DNA of 62,181 nt from Lachnospiraceae bacterium (GCA_017437065.1 JAFSBX010000031.1:1-62181), one strand, 5' to 3'; positions 1 to 9,070 are shown, counted from the stretch's first letter. Translations and numbers: made by a program. The notes: generated from the letters alone by a model not told the origin.

Positions 1-328
1 ACAGGGATGCACAGCTGGTTGCAGAGAACATTGCGCAGCAGCTTGAGGGCCGTGTGTCCTTCAGAAGAGCCATGAAGTCCTGCATGGGCAGAACCATGAA
101 GGCTGGCGCTCTTGGTATCAGGCTTGCTGTTCCGGACGTCTGGGCGGTGCTGATATCGCACGTTCCGAGTTCTACAGCGAGGGTACCATTCCTCTTCAGA
201 CTTTAAGAGCAGATATTGACTACGGCTTCGCTGAGGCTGACACCACCTATGGTAAGGTTGGCGTTAAGGTTTGGGTATACAAAGGCGAAGTACTTCCCAC
301 TAAAAATCAGGAAGGGAGCGAGAAATAA
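1..328 (+). pseudogene. rpsC: 30S ribosomal protein S3, 3' part, frameshifted
   Basis: This is the C-terminal part of uS3, which lies at the mRNA entry site of the small subunit. From base 6 the reading is [15 protein letters not shown] and continues into the conserved RRAMK stretch. Around bases 125-140 the frame breaks. The expected VSGRLGGA is recovered only if one T is added, after which [13 protein letters not shown] and the C-terminus run to TAA at 326-328. Several residues just before the break are also unlike the family. The stretch is about 53% GC in the line I counted, far above the genes downstream. A sequencing or assembly error at a contig edge is more likely than a real broken copy of an essential gene. 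Confidence 0.85.
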
Positions 329-330
329 TC

Positions 331-768
331 ATGTTAATGCCTAAAAGAGTAAAACGTCGTAAACAGTTCCGTGGCACTATGGCCGGCAAAGCTTCCAGAG
401 GCAACACTCTTACCTACGGTGAGTTCGGTCTGGTAGCAGCAGAACCTTGCTGGATCAAGTCCAATCAGATTGAGGCAGCCCGTATCGCGCTGACTCGTTA
501 TACAAAGCGTACCGGTAAAGTTTGGATCAAGATTGTCCCTGACAAGCCTGTAACTGCAAAGCCTGCAGAGACTCGTATGGGTTCCGGTAAAGGTACTTTG
601 GAATATTGGGTAGCAGTTGTTAAGCCCGGACGTGTAATGTTCGAAATCGCTGGTGTTCCTGAAGAAGTAGCGAGAGAAGCATTACGTCTTGCAACACATA
701 AGCTTCCATGTAAATGTAAGATCGTTTCTAAAGCAGATTTGGAAGGCGGTGTATCAAATGAAAACTAA
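331..768 (+). CDS. rplP: 50S ribosomal protein L16
   Basis: uL16 is 145 residues, the normal length, and sits near the peptidyl transferase centre and the A-site tRNA. The start [12 protein letters not shown], the central [16 protein letters not shown] and the segment [18 protein letters not shown] are textbook family sequence. The ATG lies two bases after the rpsC stop, and its ribosome binding site is the GGGAG inside the end of rpsC. Base composition changes within this gene: about 50% GC around 541-600, falling to the AT-rich habit of the rest of the window after about 610. The gene may therefore be a join between two sources. Confidence 0.97.
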   Translation: MLMPKRVKRRKQFRGTMAGKASRGNTLTYGEFGLVAAEPCWIKSNQIEAARIALTRYTKRTGKVWIKIVPDKPVTAKPAETRMGSGKGTLEYWVAVVKPGRVMFEIAGVPEEVAREALRLATHKLPCKCKIVSKADLEGGVSNEN

Positions 769-961
769 TAAGTATGTAGAAGATTTAAAAGCAAAATCAG
801 CTGCAGAATTAGCACAGGAATTAGTAGCTGCTAAAAAAGAACTTTTCAATTTGAGATTCCAGAACGCAACAAACCAGTTAGATAACACAGCTAGAATCAA
901 AGAAGTTAGAAAAAATATCGCTAGAATTCAGACAGTTATCACTGAAAAAGCTAAAGCCTAA
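758..961 (+). CDS. rpmC: 50S ribosomal protein L29
   Basis: uL29 is a small two-helix protein at the exit of the peptide tunnel. I start it at the ATG at 758, giving 67 residues beginning [14 protein letters not shown], the usual family start. A longer reading from 689 would only add residues from another frame of rplP. The start overlaps the end of rplP by 11 bases, so the two are probably translationally coupled. The core [16 protein letters not shown] is typical. Confidence 0.96.
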   Translation: MKTNKYVEDLKAKSAAELAQELVAAKKELFNLRFQNATNQLDNTARIKEVRKNIARIQTVITEKAKA

Positions 962-1055
962 TAGAATAAAAAAATTTTGTTAGGTGCATTTGAACAAAAG
1001 TTCAGAGTTGCAAATGTTGAATATAGATGGAGTTTCAAGAAAGGAGATTTTAACC

Positions 1056-1310
1056 GTGGAAAGAAATTTAAGAAAAACACGTGTAGGTAAAGTAACAAGC
1101 AACAAAATGGATAAAACAATCGTTGTTGCAGTAGAAGACCATGTTAAACATCCTCTTTACAAAAAAATCGTAAAGAGAACATATAAATTAAAAGCTCATG
1201 ATGAAAACAATGAATGTAACATCGGAGATACAGTTAAAGTAATGGAAACAAGACCTTTATCTAAAGATAAGAGATGGAGACTTGTAGAAATCGTAGAGAA
1301 AGTTAAATAG
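1056..1310 (+). CDS. rpsQ: 30S ribosomal protein S17
   Basis: uS17 is an OB-fold primary 16S rRNA binder. The start is the GTG at 1056, preceded by AAGGAG at good spacing, giving 84 residues that begin [13 protein letters not shown]. An upstream ATG at 984 would add 24 unlikely residues. Conserved parts include KMDKTIVV and the C-terminal [12 protein letters not shown] 94-base spacer separates it from rpmC and holds only a weak hairpin (TGAAC-loop-GTTCA). Confidence 0.96.
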   Translation: MERNLRKTRVGKVTSNKMDKTIVVAVEDHVKHPLYKKIVKRTYKLKAHDENNECNIGDTVKVMETRPLSKDKRWRLVEIVEKVK

Positions 1311-1349
1311 TTTAGTCATAAAAGACTATAAACTGGAAGGAGAATTAGC

Positions 1350-1718
1350 ATGATTCAACAGGAAAGCAGACTTAAAGTTGCTGATAACACAGGTGCTAAA
1401 GAATTGCTTTGCATCAGAGTTATGGGTGGATCTACAAGAAGATACGCAAATATTGGTGATGTAATCGTTGCTTCAGTTAAAGATGCAACACCCGGAGGTG
1501 TTGTAAAAAAAGGTGACGTTGTAAAAGCCGTAGTTGTTCGTTCTGTAAAAGGCGCTCGTCGTAAAGACGGTTCTTATATTAAATTTGACGAAAATGCTGC
1601 TGTTATCATTAAAGATGATAAGACTCCAAGAGGAACTCGTATTTTTGGACCGGTAGCAAGAGAGCTTCGTGAAAAACAGTTTATGAAAATTGTTTCCTTG
1701 GCTCCGGAAGTATTATAA
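1350..1718 (+). CDS. rplN: 50S ribosomal protein L14
   Basis: uL14, 122 residues, lies at the subunit interface and helps form bridges to 16S rRNA; it is also the docking site of the RsfS silencing factor. The start [18 protein letters not shown], the [10 protein letters not shown] stretch and the end IVSLAPEVL are canonical. It follows rpsQ by 39 bases and has GGAGA upstream of its ATG. Confidence 0.98.
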   Translation: MIQQESRLKVADNTGAKELLCIRVMGGSTRRYANIGDVIVASVKDATPGGVVKKGDVVKAVVVRSVKGARRKDGSYIKFDENAAVIIKDDKTPRGTRIFGPVARELREKQFMKIVSLAPEVL

Positions 1719-1730
1719 GGAGGAAGCCGT

Positions 1731-2042
1731 ATGTCAACTATGAAAATTAAAAAAGGTGATACAGTTAAAGTTATTGCCGGTAAAGACAAAGATAAAGAAG
1801 GCAAAGTTGTTGCAGTAGATGCAAAAAACAGCAAAGTATTAGTTGAAGGTGTAAACATGATTACAAAACATGCAAAACCGTCAGCAGCTAATGCAAATGG
1901 TGGAATTATCCAGAAAGAAGCTCCTATTGATATTTCAAACGTTATGTATGTTCACAAAGGAAAAGCTACAAGAGTTGGCTTTAAAATGGATGGAGACAAA
2001 AAAGTACGTTTCGCAAAATCAACAGGCGAAGTTATTGATTAA
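1731..2042 (+). CDS. rplX: 50S ribosomal protein L24
   Basis: uL24, 103 residues, is an assembly initiator of the large subunit with an N-terminal KOW motif ([18 protein letters not shown]) that binds 23S rRNA near the tunnel exit. Its ATG is preceded by AAGGAGGAAG that begins within the rplN stop codon. The conserved segment [14 protein letters not shown] lies at about residues 62-75. Confidence 0.98.
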   Translation: MSTMKIKKGDTVKVIAGKDKDKEGKVVAVDAKNSKVLVEGVNMITKHAKPSAANANGGIIQKEAPIDISNVMYVHKGKATRVGFKMDGDKKVRFAKSTGEVID

Positions 2043-2065
2043 TTCTAAGGAAGGAGGTCTGGAAC

Positions 2066-2608
2066 GTGAGTAGTAGACTTAAAGATATGTATAAAAACGA
2101 GATCGTAGACGCTATGGTCAAAAAGTTTGGATATAAAAACATCATGGAAGTGCCGAAGCTTGATAAAATTGTTATCAACATGGGTGTAGGCGAAGCAAAA
2201 GATAATGCAAAAGTATTAGAATCTGCTGTAAAAGATATGGAAACAATTACAGGTCAGAAAGCAGTTCTTACAAGAGCTAAAAATTCTGTTGCTAACTTCA
2301 AAATCAGAGAGGGTATGCCAATCGGTTGTAAAACAACTCTTCGTGGCGAAAAAATGTATGAGTTCCTTGATCGTTTAGTGAACCTTGCATTACCTCGTGT
2401 ACGTGACTTCAGAGGTGTAAACCCTAACGCATTCGATGGTAGAGGAAATTATGCTCTTGGTATTAAAGAACAGATTATCTTCCCTGAAATCGAATATGAT
2501 AAGGTTGATAAAGTAAGAGGTATGGATGTTATTTTCGTAACTACTGCGAAAACTGACGAAGAAGCACGCGAATTGTTGAAATTATTCAACATGCCGTTCG
2601 AGAAATAG
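2066..2608 (+). CDS. rplE: 50S ribosomal protein L5
   Basis: uL5, 180 residues, binds 5S rRNA and contacts P-site tRNA in the central protuberance. It starts with GTG at 2066 behind AAGGAGGT. The signatures NMGVGEA near residue 40, KIREGMPIG near 75 and the C-terminal [12 protein letters not shown] are typical. It sits between rplX and rpsN as in nearly all bacterial spc operons. Confidence 0.98.
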   Translation: MSSRLKDMYKNEIVDAMVKKFGYKNIMEVPKLDKIVINMGVGEAKDNAKVLESAVKDMETITGQKAVLTRAKNSVANFKIREGMPIGCKTTLRGEKMYEFLDRLVNLALPRVRDFRGVNPNAFDGRGNYALGIKEQIIFPEIEYDKVDKVRGMDVIFVTTAKTDEEARELLKLFNMPFEK

Positions 2609-2621
2609 AGGAGGTAAGTTC

Positions 2622-2807
2622 ATGGCTAAGACATCAATGAAAGTAAAACAGCAGCGTAAACAGAAATTCTCTACAAGAGAATATACACGTTGCAAAATTT
2701 GTGGACGTCCACATGCTTATTTGAGAAAATACGGAATTTGCAGAATTTGCTTCCGTGAGTTAGCATATAAAGGTCAGATTCCTGGCGTTAAAAAAGCAAG
2801 CTGGTAA
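2622..2807 (+). CDS. rpsN: 30S ribosomal protein S14, zinc-binding type
   Basis: uS14 of the short zinc-ribbon class has 61 residues. The four cysteines are visible as CKIC near residues 24-27 and CRIC near 40-43, so it is the C+ type rather than the longer zinc-free paralogue. It binds the 3' major domain of 16S rRNA in the head. The ribosome binding site GAGGAGG overlaps the end of rplE. A 179-base structured spacer follows before rpsH. Confidence 0.97.
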   Translation: MAKTSMKVKQQRKQKFSTREYTRCKICGRPHAYLRKYGICRICFRELAYKGQIPGVKKASW

Positions 2808-2808
2808 A

Positions 2809-2944
2809 AGGACAAAAAGTATTTCTAAGGCGTCAAAGGACGCCGCCTAAGAAATGCTATGTTTTGTCCTGGGAAAATGCAAAGCATTTTTCCAGTGCAG
2901 ACGAAAGGTGATTTGCATGTGCAAAGAGCATTCTTTCGTTTGCA
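2809..2944 (+). ncRNA. Structured spacer with three stacked hairpins between rpsN and rpsH
   Basis: No ORF fits here, but nearly every base can pair. Hairpin 1 has outer arms AGGACAAAA (2809-2817) and TTTTGTCCT (2862-2870), and an inner 15-base stem 2818-2832 with 2844-2858 that has one A-A mismatch, ending in GCGTC-AAAG-GACGC. Hairpin 2 is a 12-bp stem 2869-2880/2884-2895 that shares two bases with hairpin 1. Hairpin 3 pairs 2896-2907 with 2933-2944 and encloses TTTGCA-TG-TGCAAA. No U-run follows, so these are not simple terminators. Hairpin 1 has a relative at 12176-12236. The role may be processing, stability or autoregulation. Confidence 0.7.
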
Positions 2945-2986
2945 GGCATGATTCAAGTCAAGATTATATAAGGAGGATACTAAATC

Positions 2987-3388
2987 ATGACAATGAGCGA
3001 TCCGATTGCAGATATGCTTACAAGAATTCGTAATGCAAATACTGCAAAACACGATACAGTAGATGTTCCGTCATCTAAAATGAAATTAGCAATTGCACAG
3101 ATTCTTTTAGACGAAGGTTATATTAAAAAATTTGATGTTATCGAAGATGGTAACTTCAAAACAATCCATATCACATTAAAATATGGTGCAGATAAAAACG
3201 AAAAAATTATTTCCGGTATCAAGAGAATTTCTAAACCGGGACTTCGTGTTTACGCTAACAGAGAAGAACTTCCGAAAGTTCTTGGTGGACTTGGTGTAGC
3301 AATCATCTCTACAAACCAGGGTGTAATCACAGATAAAAAAGCAAGACAGCTCGGCGTAGGTGGAGAAGTACTTGCATTTGTATGGTAG
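2987..3388 (+). CDS. rpsH: 30S ribosomal protein S8
   Basis: uS8, 133 residues, is a primary 16S rRNA binder of the platform and in E. coli is the translational repressor of the spc operon. The start [16 protein letters not shown] and the C-terminal motif [20 protein letters not shown] are canonical. GGAGG lies nine bases before the ATG. The highly structured spacer immediately upstream could be relevant to its regulation, but that is inference. Confidence 0.98.
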   Translation: MTMSDPIADMLTRIRNANTAKHDTVDVPSSKMKLAIAQILLDEGYIKKFDVIEDGNFKTIHITLKYGADKNEKIISGIKRISKPGLRVYANREELPKVLGGLGVAIISTNQGVITDKKARQLGVGGEVLAFVW

Positions 3389-3440
3389 TATTGTTTAGGT
3401 AACTATAGATTAGTTAACATATAATTTAGGAGGTACGGGC

Positions 3441-3983
3441 ATGTCACGTATAGGAAGAATGCCAATCGCGGTTCCTGCAGGCGTAACTGTAGAAATTGCA
3501 GAAAATAACAAAGTGACCGTTAAAGGTCCTAAAGGAACTCTTGAAAGAGTTTTACCATCTGAGATGGAAATTAAATTAGAAGGTGCTGAAGTAGTTGTTA
3601 CAAGACCTAATGATTTAAAGAAAATGAAATCCTTACATGGTTTAACAAGAACTTTAATCAACAACATGGTAATCGGTGTTACAGAAGGTTACGAAAAGAA
3701 ACTTGAAGTAAACGGTGTTGGTTACAGAGCAGCAAAAGCTGGCAAAAAGTTAAGTTTAGCTTTAGGTTATTCTCATCCGGTAGAGATGGAAGATCCTGAA
3801 GGAATCGAAACAGTTGTTGAGGGACAGAACCTCATCATTGTTAAAGGTATTGATAAAGAAAAAGTTGGCCAATTCGCAGCTGAAATCAGAGATAAGAGAA
3901 GACCTGAACCTTACAAAGGAAAAGGTATTAAATATGTTGATGAGACTATCAGACGTAAAGTTGGTAAAACTGGTAAGAAATAG
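3441..3983 (+). CDS. rplF: 50S ribosomal protein L6
   Basis: uL6, 180 residues, has two similar domains and sits near the GTPase-associated region and sarcin-ricin loop. It starts [15 protein letters not shown] behind TAGGAGGT. The family signature [13 protein letters not shown] occurs near residues 153-165, followed by a basic tail. It is 52 bases downstream of rpsH. Confidence 0.98.
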   Translation: MSRIGRMPIAVPAGVTVEIAENNKVTVKGPKGTLERVLPSEMEIKLEGAEVVVTRPNDLKKMKSLHGLTRTLINNMVIGVTEGYEKKLEVNGVGYRAAKAGKKLSLALGYSHPVEMEDPEGIETVVEGQNLIIVKGIDKEKVGQFAAEIRDKRRPEPYKGKGIKYVDETIRRKVGKTGKK

Positions 3984-4000
3984 ATAAGGAGAGTGTAAAA

Positions 4001-4369
4001 ATGGTTAGTAAGAAGTCAAGACAAGAAGTTCGTGTAAAAAAACACAATAGAATGCGTAACCATCTTAATGGTACTACTGAAAGACCACGTTTAGCAGTGT
4101 TCAGAAGTAATAATCATATGTATGCTCAAATTATTGACGATACAGTTGGAAATACATTAGTAGCTGCTTCTACTCTTGAAAAAGAAGTAAAAGCAGAACT
4201 TGAAAAAACTAACAACGTTGATGCAGCAGCATATTTAGGAACTGTAATTGCCAAGAGAGCATTAGAAAAAGGTATTAAAACAGTTGTTTTTGATAGAGGC
4301 GGCTTTATATACCAGGGTAAAATCGCAGCATTAGCTGACGCAGCTAGAGAAGCTGGCTTGGAATTCTAG
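4001..4369 (+). CDS. rplR: 50S ribosomal protein L18
   Basis: uL18, 122 residues, binds 5S rRNA together with L5 in the central protuberance. The basic N-terminus is followed by [20 protein letters not shown], and the C-terminal half carries [20 protein letters not shown], both typical. A ribosome binding site AAGGAGAG precedes the ATG. Confidence 0.98.
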   Translation: MVSKKSRQEVRVKKHNRMRNHLNGTTERPRLAVFRSNNHMYAQIIDDTVGNTLVAASTLEKEVKAELEKTNNVDAAAYLGTVIAKRALEKGIKTVVFDRGGFIYQGKIAALADAAREAGLEF

Positions 4370-4385
4370 GAAGGGAGAAACACAC

Positions 4386-4895
4386 ATGAAACGTACAATC
4401 ATTGATGCAAGTCAATTGGAATTAACAGAAAAAGTAGTTTCCATTAAACGTGTTACTAAGGTTGTAAAAGGTGGTCGTAACTTCCGATTCACAGCTTTAG
4501 TAGTAGTTGGAGATGGTAACGGACATGTAGGTGCCGGTTTAGGAAAGGCTACTGAAATTCCGGATGCTATCCGTAAAGGAAAAGAAGATGCAACAAAGAA
4601 CCTTGTTTCTGTTGCACTTGATGAAAATAAGAGTATTACACATGATTTTATCGGTAAATTCGGTTCTGCTTCCGTTCTCTTAAAGAGAGCTCCGGAAGGT
4701 ACTGGTATCATTGCAGGCGGTCCTGCTCGTATCGTATGTGAACTTGCCGGTATTAAGAATGTTCGTACAAAATCTTTAGGTTCAAACAACAAACAGAACG
4801 TAGTACTTGCTACAATTACTGGTTTGAGTCAGTTAAAGACTCCTGAAGAAGTAGCTAAGAATCGTGGCAAATCTGTTGATGAAGTAATGGCATAG
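4386..4895 (+). CDS. rpsE: 30S ribosomal protein S5
   Basis: uS5, 169 residues, contributes to decoding accuracy and mRNA helicase activity at the entry tunnel. The N-terminal double-stranded RNA-binding-like domain contains [20 protein letters not shown], and the second domain has [21 protein letters not shown]. It follows rplR by 16 bases with AAGGGAG upstream. Confidence 0.98.
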   Translation: MKRTIIDASQLELTEKVVSIKRVTKVVKGGRNFRFTALVVVGDGNGHVGAGLGKATEIPDAIRKGKEDATKNLVSVALDENKSITHDFIGKFGSASVLLKRAPEGTGIIAGGPARIVCELAGIKNVRTKSLGSNNKQNVVLATITGLSQLKTPEEVAKNRGKSVDEVMA

Positions 4896-4908
4896 GGAGG
4901 TTGTAAAG

Positions 4909-5097
4909 ATGGCAGATAATAAAATGTTAAAAGTTACTTTAGTGAAATCTACTATCGGTGCTGTTCCAAAGCATAAAGCAACCGTAGAAGCTATGGGACT
5001 CAGAAAGCTTAACAAAACAGTTGAGCTTCCTGACAACGAAGCTACAAGAGGTCAGATTCAGCAAGTAAGACATTTAGTAAAAGTAGAAGAAGCTTAA
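4909..5097 (+). CDS. rpmD: 50S ribosomal protein L30
   Basis: uL30 is a 62-residue protein of the large subunit. The core LVKSTIGAVPKHKATVEAMG and LRKLNKTVELPD matches the bacterial family, including the conserved histidine-lysine-alanine stretch. GGAGG precedes the ATG and the gene is tightly packed between rpsE and rplO. Confidence 0.97.
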   Translation: MADNKMLKVTLVKSTIGAVPKHKATVEAMGLRKLNKTVELPDNEATRGQIQQVRHLVKVEEA

Positions 5098-5116
5098 TAG
5101 ATAAGGAGGTGTCAGA

Positions 5117-5557
5117 ATGGAATTATCAAACTTAAGACCTGCAGAGGGTTCTAAACACAGTGATAATTTTAGAAGAGGTCGTGGACACGGTTCAGGAAAT
5201 GGTAAGACAGCCGGTAAAGGTCACAAAGGTCAGAAAGCTCGTTCAGGAGCACCAAGACCAGGCTTTGAAGGTGGTCAGATGCCTTTATACAGACGTATTC
5301 CTAAGAGAGGTTTCACTAACAGAAACACAAAGGAAATCGTTGCAATCAATTTGAGTGCTCTTGAAAGATTCGAAGACGGAGCTACAGTTGATGTAAATAC
5401 ATTAATCGAAGCAGGAATCGTTAAAAATCCTAGAGATGGTGTAAAAATCCTTGGAAATGGAGAATTAACCAAAAAACTCAATGTAAAGGTTGATGCTTTC
5501 AGTGCATCTGCAAAAGAAAAGATTGAGGCACTTGGTGGAACAGCAGAGGTGATGTAA
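5117..5557 (+). CDS. rplO: 50S ribosomal protein L15
   Basis: uL15, 146 residues, has the long extended glycine- and lysine-rich N-terminal part ([20 protein letters not shown]) that threads into 23S rRNA, then a globular C-terminal domain. The last base of its TAA is the first base of the secY ATG, so translation of secY is probably coupled. Confidence 0.98.
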   Translation: MELSNLRPAEGSKHSDNFRRGRGHGSGNGKTAGKGHKGQKARSGAPRPGFEGGQMPLYRRIPKRGFTNRNTKEIVAINLSALERFEDGATVDVNTLIEAGIVKNPRDGVKILGNGELTKKLNVKVDAFSASAKEKIEALGGTAEVM

Positions 5558-6876
5558 TGTTTACAACCTTAAAAAATGCTTTCAAAGTCAAAGAAATAAG
5601 AAGTAAATTGTTCTTTACTTTTTTGATGATAGTTGTGATCCGTATAGGATCACAGCTCCCGGTTCCGGGTGTAGACAGAGAGTATTTTGCTGCCTGGTTT
5701 TCACAGCAGACATCAGATGCTTTCAGTCTTCTTGATGCTTTTACGGGTGGATCATTTTTAAATATGTCTATCCTGGCATTGAATATTAATCCATATATTA
5801 CATCTTCCATTATTATGCAGCTTTTAACTATCGCTATTCCGAAGTTAGAGGAAATGCAGAAAGATGGAGAAGACGGAAGAAAGAAAATACAAACTATTAC
5901 ACGTTATGTGACAGTAGCACTTGCAATACTTGAAGCTTCTGTTATGGTTATCGGATTTGGTAATCAGGGACTTTTAGAACAATTTAATGCAATGAATGTT
6001 ATTACAGCAATTGTTGCTTTGGTTGCAGGTAGTACATTCATTATGTGGATTGGTGAAAGAATTACAGAAAAGGGTATTGGAAACGGTATCTCTATTGTAC
6101 TTGTAATCAATATCATTTCCAGAATGCCACAGGAAATCAGCGGTCTTTTTGAACAGTTTGTTATCGGAAAGAAAGTGGCAATTGCTGTTGTTGCGGCAGT
6201 TATTATTATCGCTGTGATTGTAGGTATGACTGTACTTGTTGTAATCCTGAATGGTGGTGTTCGTAAGATTCCTGTTCAGTATGCAAAGAAAGTACAGGGA
6301 AGAAAAATGGTAGGTGGACAGACAACAAGTATTCCGCTGAAAGTAAATACTGCCGGCGTTATTCCGATTATCTTTGCTTCATCCATTATGCAGCTTCCGA
6401 TTATTATCAGTTCTTTTGCAAAATATAACGGAACAGGTGTATGGGCAGAGATTTTGAAAGTATTAAATTCCGGTTATTGGTGTAAGTTTACAGCAGGACA
6501 GTGGTATTATTCCGTTGGATTGCTTGTGTATGTAGTATTGGTAGTATTTTTTGCCTACTTCTACACATCCATAACTTTTAATCCGCTTGAAATTTCAGAA
6601 AATATGAAAAGACAGGGTGGTTTTATTCCGGGTATCAGACCTGGTAAGCCGACAAGTGAATATCTGACAAAAGTTTTAAATTACATTATTTTTATCGGTG
6701 CGATTGGTTTAACAATTATAGGTGTGTTACCATTTTTAATTAACGGCGTATTTAGTACAAGTATAACCTTCGGTGGAACAAGTCTTATTATCGTAGTAAG
6801 CGTTGTTCTTGAAACGGTAAAACAGATTGAATCTCAGATGCTTGTTAGAAATTACAAGGGATTTTTAAATGACTAA
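5557..6876 (+). CDS. secY: Preprotein translocase subunit SecY
   Basis: SecY is the membrane pore of the Sec translocon. The 439-residue protein shows about ten hydrophobic segments. It has the N-terminal IRSKLFFTFLMIVVIRIGSQ, the plug-region sequence SLLDAFTGGSFLNMSILAL, the cytosolic loop QYAKKVQGRKMVGGQ, and the C5 loop region NPLEISENMKRQGGFIPGIR that binds SecA and the ribosome. Its place at the end of the spc operon, followed by adk and map, is the standard Firmicutes arrangement. A 14-bp hairpin follows in the spacer to adk. Confidence 0.99.
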   Translation: MFTTLKNAFKVKEIRSKLFFTFLMIVVIRIGSQLPVPGVDREYFAAWFSQQTSDAFSLLDAFTGGSFLNMSILALNINPYITSSIIMQLLTIAIPKLEEMQKDGEDGRKKIQTITRYVTVALAILEASVMVIGFGNQGLLEQFNAMNVITAIVALVAGSTFIMWIGERITEKGIGNGISIVLVINIISRMPQEISGLFEQFVIGKKVAIAVVAAVIIIAVIVGMTVLVVILNGGVRKIPVQYAKKVQGRKMVGGQTTSIPLKVNTAGVIPIIFASSIMQLPIIISSFAKYNGTGVWAEILKVLNSGYWCKFTAGQWYYSVGLLVYVVLVVFFAYFYTSITFNPLEISENMKRQGGFIPGIRPGKPTSEYLTKVLNYIIFIGAIGLTIIGVLPFLINGVFSTSITFGGTSLIIVVSVVLETVKQIESQMLVRNYKGFLND

Positions 6877-6886
6877 TTGAAAAATA

Positions 6887-6917
6887 CAGTTCGGACGGGG
6901 AATTCCTGTTCGGACTG
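6887..6917 (+). other. 14-bp hairpin between secY and adk
   Basis: The 31-base stretch pairs end to end: every base from 6887 to 6900 can pair with its partner in 6904-6917, with four G-U wobbles and a three-base loop. There is no U-run after it, so it is not a standard intrinsic terminator. It could mark an mRNA processing point between membrane-protein and enzyme messages. Confidence 0.6.
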
Positions 6918-6947
6918 AATTTGTATTTAAGAGAAGGAGAGAAGCAC

Positions 6948-7589
6948 ATGAAAATTATTATGTTAGGTGCACCTGGTGCAGGAAAAGGAACACAGGCAAA
7001 AATGATTGCGGACGAATATAAAGTACCGCATATTTCTACAGGCGATATCTTCAGAGCAAACATTAAAGAAGGTACAGAGCTTGGAATGGAAGCTAAAAAA
7101 TACATGGATCAGGGTCTTTTAGTTCCGGATGAGCTTACAGTAAAAATTCTTCTTGACAGAGTTGCTAAAGATGATTGCAAAAATGGTTATGTATTGGATG
7201 GTTTCCCAAGAACAATTCCGCAGGCAGAAGTTTTAGACAAAGCCTTGACAGAATTGGGGGATAAAATTGACTATGCCATTAATGTGGATGTACCGGATGA
7301 GAATATCATTAACAGAATGTCCGGAAGACGTGCTTGTTTAGCTTGTGGGGCTACATATCATATCGTTCATATTCCGCCAAAAACAGAAGGTGTATGTGAC
7401 CGTTGTGGAAAAGATCTTGTATTAAGAGATGACGATAAAGAAGAAACTGTAAAAAATCGTCTGAATGTATATCATGAGCAGACACAGCCGCTTATTGATT
7501 TCTATACAGCAAAAGATGTGTTGAAAACAGTAGACGGAACAGTAGATATGATGGATGTATTTGCTGCTATTAAAGCAATTTTAGGCTAA
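6948..7589 (+). CDS. adk: Adenylate kinase with zinc-binding lid
   Basis: Adenylate kinase interconverts ATP plus AMP with two ADP. I start at the ATG at 6948 behind AAGGAGAG, giving 213 residues that begin MKIIMLGAPGAGKGT; the P-loop GAPGAGKGT spans residues 7-15. The LID holds four cysteines, C130, C133, C150 and C153, the zinc-lid form usual in Gram-positives. DGFPRT near residue 84 contacts AMP. The order secY-adk-map is conserved. Confidence 0.98.
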   Translation: MKIIMLGAPGAGKGTQAKMIADEYKVPHISTGDIFRANIKEGTELGMEAKKYMDQGLLVPDELTVKILLDRVAKDDCKNGYVLDGFPRTIPQAEVLDKALTELGDKIDYAINVDVPDENIINRMSGRRACLACGATYHIVHIPPKTEGVCDRCGKDLVLRDDDKEETVKNRLNVYHEQTQPLIDFYTAKDVLKTVDGTVDMMDVFAAIKAILG

Positions 7590-7621
7590 TCAGAAAGTGT
7601 GATATAGAGGTGTTTGGAAAA

Positions 7622-8374
7622 ATGGCTGTTTCAATTAAATCTGCAAGAGAAATAGAGTTAATGAGGGAATCATGCAGACTGCTTGCACAAGTACATGAAG
7701 AACTCGGAAAAGCAATCAGACCGGGAATGTCTACTTTGGAAATTGATACTCTTGGAGAAAAAATGATACGTGAGTTAGGATGTGTACCAAATTTTAAGGA
7801 TTATCATGGATATCCGGCATCTGTCTGCGTGTCTGTAAATAATGAAGTCGTACATGGAATTCCTAGTAAACACAGAATTTTAAAAGAAGGTGATATTGTA
7901 AGTCTTGATGCAGGACTTATATATCAGGGCTATCATTCTGATGCTGCAAGAACCCATGCGGTAGGAAAAATATCGCCGGAAGCAGAAAAGCTGATTGAAG
8001 TAACGAAACAAAGCTTTTTTGAAGGAATAAAAATGGCAAAAGCCGGAAATCATTTATTTGATATTTCCAATGCTATTGATGCGTATGTTTCGCAGTTTGG
8101 ATATGGTATTGTTCGTGATCTGTGTGGACATGGAATCGGTACAAGTTTGCATGAAGATCCGCAGATTCCGAATTTTGCACAACGCAGAAGAGGGATGAAG
8201 CTGCGTCCGGGAATGACACTTGCCATTGAACCGATGATAAATGCCGGAACGTGGGAAGTGGAATGGCTGGAGGATGACTGGACAGTTGTATCCGCTGATG
8301 GTTCTTTATCAGCACATTATGAAAATACAGTGCTGATTACAGAGGGTGAGCCGGAAATACTGACACTGGTTTAG
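7622..8374 (+). CDS. map: Type I methionine aminopeptidase
   Basis: This enzyme removes the initiator methionine from nascent proteins using a two-metal centre. I prefer the ATG at 7622 (MAVSIKSAREIELMRES) over a GTG at 7610, because the family begins there. The pita-bread fold motifs are present: SLDAGLIYQGYHSDAART with the two metal-binding aspartates, CGHGIGTSLHEDP with the catalytic histidine, and the glutamates in LAIEPM and YENTVLIT. The length is 250 residues, normal for the family. Confidence 0.96.
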   Translation: MAVSIKSAREIELMRESCRLLAQVHEELGKAIRPGMSTLEIDTLGEKMIRELGCVPNFKDYHGYPASVCVSVNNEVVHGIPSKHRILKEGDIVSLDAGLIYQGYHSDAARTHAVGKISPEAEKLIEVTKQSFFEGIKMAKAGNHLFDISNAIDAYVSQFGYGIVRDLCGHGIGTSLHEDPQIPNFAQRRRGMKLRPGMTLAIEPMINAGTWEVEWLEDDWTVVSADGSLSAHYENTVLITEGEPEILTLV

Positions 8375-8394
8375 AAAGCGTGGAGGATATTTTG

Positions 8395-8673
8395 GTGACA
8401 GGGAAATTTGCGACGTCAAAAGCAGGTCATGACAAATTAAAGGTATATGTCATAATAAAAGAAGAAACAGAATATGTTTATCTTGCTGACGGAATTTACA
8501 AGACGATTAATAAGCCTAAAAAGAAGAATAAAAAGCATATTCAGATTATTAACAAATGCCAGGATGAAAATTTGACAAAAAAGCTTCTTAAGAAAGAGCA
8601 TGTTTCTGACGAAGAAATAAAAAGAGCAATTAAAATCTATGAAGGCAGAGAAAAGCCGGAGGAAGGCAGATAG
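8395..8673 (+). CDS. KOW-domain RNA-binding protein (L14e/L27e-like)
   Basis: This small basic protein of about 92 residues occurs between map and infA in many Clostridia and is annotated there as a KOW-domain RNA-binding protein. The first ~50 residues (GKFATSKAGHDKLKVYVII) form the KOW-like barrel. A lysine-rich middle and a helical tail follow. I choose the GTG at 8395, eight bases after GGAGG at 8382-8386; a GTG at 8380 is in frame but has no site before it. Its role is unknown, probably ribosome- or RNA-associated given the operon. Confidence 0.8.
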   Translation: MTGKFATSKAGHDKLKVYVIIKEETEYVYLADGIYKTINKPKKKNKKHIQIINKCQDENLTKKLLKKEHVSDEEIKRAIKIYEGREKPEEGR

Positions 8674-8692
8674 AAAGGAAAGGTTGTAATAT

Positions 8693-8911
8693 ATGTCTAA
8701 AGCAGATGTAATTGAAATTGAAGGAACTGTAATTGAAAAATTACCGAACACAATGTTTCAGGTAGAACTTGAAAACGGGCATAAAGTACTTGCACATATC
8801 AGTGGTAAACTCAGACAGAATTTTATTCGTATTTTACCGGGAGACAAAGTAACATTGGAGCTTAGCCCGTATGATTTGTCTAAAGGTCGTATTATCTGGC
8901 GTGACAAGTAG
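8693..8911 (+). CDS. infA: Translation initiation factor IF-1
   Basis: IF-1 is a 72-residue OB-fold protein that occupies the ribosomal A site during initiation. [20 protein letters not shown] at the start and the [13 protein letters not shown] end are canonical. The stop codon lies inside the 5' arm of a strong hairpin (8908-8931), which may set the 3' end of this part of the transcript. Confidence 0.98.
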   Translation: MSKADVIEIEGTVIEKLPNTMFQVELENGHKVLAHISGKLRQNFIRILPGDKVTLELSPYDLSKGRIIWRDK

Positions 8912-8955
8912 CTGGCTCGGCAGCCAGCTACTTAAGAGAATGCTTACGCATTCTC
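8908..8955 (+). other. Two perfect hairpins directly after infA
   Basis: The first hairpin pairs GTAGCTGGCT (8908-8917) with AGCCAGCTAC (8922-8931) around CGGC, a perfect 10-bp stem that includes the infA stop codon. The second pairs GAGAATGC (8936-8943) with GCATTCTC (8948-8955). No U-run follows. A weaker pair GTACG/CGTAC lies at 8962-8993. The AATGC-loop-GCATT shape also occurs at 2877-2887 and 12242-12255, so it may belong to a family of small spacer hairpins in this genome. Confidence 0.6.
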
Positions 8956-9045
8956 CCTAATGTACGGTAGTTGGCTCGCGCATGTTAACGTACGGGAATT
9001 GGCTTGCACGGATAAATAATATGCGAAAATATAGTAATTTCTTGG

Positions 9046-9070
9046 AAAAACCTCTTGTCAAGAGGTTTTT
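9046..9070 (+). terminator. Intrinsic terminator before rpmJ
   Basis: AAAAACCTCTT (9046-9056) pairs with AAGAGGTTTTT (9060-9070) around GTC, an 11-bp stem whose 3' arm ends in five Ts and is followed by CTT. It would end the transcript coming from the spc operon. The -35 box of the next promoter lies in its loop. Confidence 0.75.
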
